Position numbers and translations under genes: made by a program
Shown here: piece after piece, positions 33,883 to 35,546 of the stretch
Layout of the letters: every line of letters begins with the position of its first letter
Numbering within the stretch: the stretch's first letter is position 1
The notes under the pieces: model-generated
The model's input: the letters and a program-made list of their open reading frames with translations, nothing else
Told to the model about the DNA's origin: nothing
Databases searched by the model: none
DNA from: PKWO01 sp036561005
GTDB taxonomy: Bacteria > Pseudomonadota > Gammaproteobacteria > Burkholderiales > Burkholderiaceae_D
Assembly: GCA_036561005.1 (NCBI GenBank)
Contig: DATBQE010000114.1
Span: 1 to 35,546, forward strand
DNA: 35,546 nucleotides
Direction of reading: 5' to 3'

Positions 33883-34293
33883 ATGCCCCTGATGCCCAGC
33901 CCCCTGGCCGGCCTAGCCTATGCTGCCGTAAAGATCGCAGGCTATGCCGCATTTGCGCATGGCCTGAACAAAGCCATGGGGAGAGAAGTTTCTCCTTTTA
34001 TATTCGGATTGGCAAAAACCGGGCTTGGCTTGGTTGGTGGTGTAGCCTACCTATTCATCGTTTCGATGACAATCGGCTCGGCGCATGTGTCAGACGCAGC
34101 ACTGTTTTCCGGCGCGTTTCCTTTCCGAATGCTGGCATGGTTTGTCGCGTTGGCACTGTTTTATGGCTTTCGGCAAAGAACGGCGCTGATGTCCGGCGTT
34201 GTTATTGTTGGCGTAGCGTGGTCCTATGTATTGGACTGCGTGATGTGGGTCATTTATAAAATTTTGCCCGGAATGGTGATGCCATTCTGTTGA
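33883..34293 (+). CDS. Small four-helix membrane protein of unknown function
   Basis: 136 residues with about four membrane segments (residues ~8-28, 42-63, 78-95 and 103-125). GAGG in GAGGTAGAAA precedes ATG 33883. Short loops and a conserved-looking GLNKAMGREVSPFIFGLAKT segment are the only features. It is not in an obvious operon. No family recognised. Confidence 0.6.
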   Translation: MPLMPSPLAGLAYAAVKIAGYAAFAHGLNKAMGREVSPFIFGLAKTGLGLVGGVAYLFIVSMTIGSAHVSDAALFSGAFPFRMLAWFVALALFYGFRQRTALMSGVVIVGVAWSYVLDCVMWVIYKILPGMVMPFC

Positions 34294-34420
34294 TGTGGCA
34301 ACTTGCGCGTAGTGATCAGTCAGAAGCGGTGAGCATGTAGAATGGGCACGAGTGCCCGCCCTGCCCGGCAGTTCACCACAAAAGCTTATTTGGTGCCGCC
34401 ACTTCAACGGAGTGTATTTC

Positions 34421-34984
34421 ATGGAGATCGTTCATTTTCCTTCCTCTTCCGATTTCCGGCGCTGGCTTGCCACAAGTGGCGCGCAGTCTCAAGGCATTTG
34501 GTTGCGCATATTCAAAAAAGACGCGGGTGAAATTTCGTTAACCTATGCCGAAGCCTTGGACCAGGCCCTTTGTTACGGCTGGATCGACGGCCAAAAAAAA
34601 CCCTATGATAGCCAGTCCTGGCTGCAAAAATTTACACCGAGGCGTCCCAAAAGCGGCTGGTCCAGGATCAACACCGAGCATGTCGAGCGTCTTGCAAAAG
34701 CAGGGTTGATGGCCCCGGCCGGCATAGCGGCCGTCGAGGCGGCAAAGACGGATGGCCGCTGGGAATCGGCCTATGCGTCCTTCAAAAATGCCACCCCGCC
34801 GGAAGATTTTCTGAAGGCGCTGAGCAAGAACAAAAAGGCGGAAGAATTTTTTAAAACCTTGAACAAGACGAATGTCTATTCAATCGTCTATCGTCTCGAA
34901 ACCGCAAAGAAACCGGAAACCAGGGCGAAGCGGATGCATGCGATTCTTGCAATGATGGCAGAAGGAAAGAAGTTCCACCCGTAG
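34421..34984 (+). CDS. YdeI/OmpD-associated family protein
   Basis: 187 residues. Motifs of the family are clear: FRRWLATSGAQSQGIWLRIF, LTYAEALDQALCYGWIDGQ, FTPRRPKSGWSRINTEHVER and a C-terminal basic helix (KRMHAILAMMAEGKKFHP). These cytoplasmic proteins are widespread; YdeI of enteric bacteria is linked to resistance to cationic peptides, but the biochemical role is unclear. ATG 34421 is preceded by CGGAG at about eight bases. An in-frame ATG at 34352 lacks a ribosome-binding site. Confidence 0.82.
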   Translation: MEIVHFPSSSDFRRWLATSGAQSQGIWLRIFKKDAGEISLTYAEALDQALCYGWIDGQKKPYDSQSWLQKFTPRRPKSGWSRINTEHVERLAKAGLMAPAGIAAVEAAKTDGRWESAYASFKNATPPEDFLKALSKNKKAEEFFKTLNKTNVYSIVYRLETAKKPETRAKRMHAILAMMAEGKKFHP

Positions 34985-35546
34985 ACAGGTTGGCGCGTCA
35001 ATCGTATCCGCGCATCCCTGGCCGCCCATGCCTTGCGACATCCAATATCGTAGTGCGCGCTTAATGACTGAATTGGAGAGACAATTGCGAGAGAGCAAAG
35101 ACAGGCCGCGTCATCGGATTACTGACTCGAACCTGCGTGGTCGGGAATTTTCTGCTTAACGAGGATATCGTTGGCAATTGCATTCAAGCGTTATATTCCT
35201 GGAGCAGCAAGTGTCGGATTTAGATTGCGACCATCGCCTTGGTCGTCTTCTTGCCAACGGTCAGGTAAAATGCTTAGAGCGGTCGATGGTTGATGTCTAT
35301 TGAATGTCTCCAAGCCAAAAGCGGCCTTCCGAAGACGTGCCGCAAAGCGGACACATGCGCGCCGATTTATATCTGTAAAATGATTGATTTGGAATGGCGC
35401 CAGCGCAACCTTGGGGTAGAAGCGAACGCGTACGTAGCCGCGATGGATCAACAGGTGAATTGATGGATTCGATTAGAACGCCACCCCCGCCAGTTCTCGA
35501 CTGTGCTCGAGTAATGTCGTACGCGTTTGTCGACGACATACCATAC
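34985..35546. other. Right-end region, no gene recognised
   Basis: About 560 bases. Minus-strand open frames of 80-86 codons (35191-35451 and 35297-35539) overlap each other and look non-coding. An inverted repeat ATGTCGT / ACGACAT (35514-35520 and 35533-35539) lies at the extreme end and may belong to the promoter of a gene outside the window. Confidence 0.45.

Noticed and set aside
1..35546. Search for tRNA, rRNA, transposase genes and CRISPR arrays
   Set aside because: No cloverleaf-like sequence, rRNA segment, transposase motif or repeat-spacer array was recognised by eye; a covariance-model scan would be decisive.
34985..35546. Two overlapping minus-strand open frames of 80-86 codons at the right end
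   Set aside because: They overlap in different frames, lack ribosome-binding sites and have no recognisable protein features.

Overview
The window looks like a chromosomal segment of a GC-rich Gram-negative betaproteobacterium. Burkholderiales, and within it an Oxalobacteraceae-like genome, is my best guess. This rests on codon character, several outer-membrane and lipoprotein genes, a TonB-dependent receptor, a HipBA pair, a DUF4214 surface protein and betaproteobacterial-style intergenic palindromes. No rRNA, tRNA, transposase or CRISPR array was seen. The taxonomic call is inference, not a search result.

Left part (1-5.7 kb): a hairpin-rich left edge, an ATC-hydrolase-family protein (226-915, minus), a small secreted Cys-containing protein (1099-1491, minus), a secreted YVTN beta-propeller protein (1806-3101, plus), two small membrane proteins of unknown function (3558-4031 and 4097-4903, plus), and a decayed secreted-protein gene with an in-frame stop (about 5189-5600).

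Accessory block (5.7-15.5 kb): the most unusual region. Two minus-strand proteins (5701-6828 and 9391-11775) share a short leader of the kind seen on cargo of extracellular contractile injection systems (eCIS), followed by a Gly-His / Asn nuclease-like core. The larger one also has a long Ala/Gly/Val-rich hydrophobic C-terminal block and is translationally coupled to a SAM methyltransferase with C-terminal TPRs (7758-9380). Between them on the plus strand lies a DUF6946-like gene with a D...ExK motif. After a ~130-bp palindromic element come a coiled-coil lipoprotein (12322-13689) and an ankyrin-OMPLA (outer-membrane phospholipase A) fusion that keeps the H-x-S...N catalytic residues (13808-15505).

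Middle (15.5-22.1 kb): a HipB/HipA pair with two operator-like palindromes, a convergent glutathione S-transferase, and a two-gene operon of a TonB-dependent receptor and a Tat-exported glycerophosphodiester phosphodiesterase. A possible Pho box lies upstream of that operon.

Right part (22.1-35.5 kb): a lipoprotein GH128-type beta-glucanase with a C-terminal F5/8C (CBM32-like) domain is followed by a di-heme oxidoreductase lipoprotein carrying a closely similar F5/8C domain at its N-terminus. I read this pair as a surface glycan-targeted hydrolase plus redox enzyme. A convergent ~1,127-residue DUF4214/RTX-like surface protein follows, ending at a shared bidirectional terminator. A NarL-type response regulator and a 7TM-type histidine kinase are divergent from it. 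The window closes with a four-helix membrane protein, a YdeI-family protein and about 560 bp without a convincing gene.
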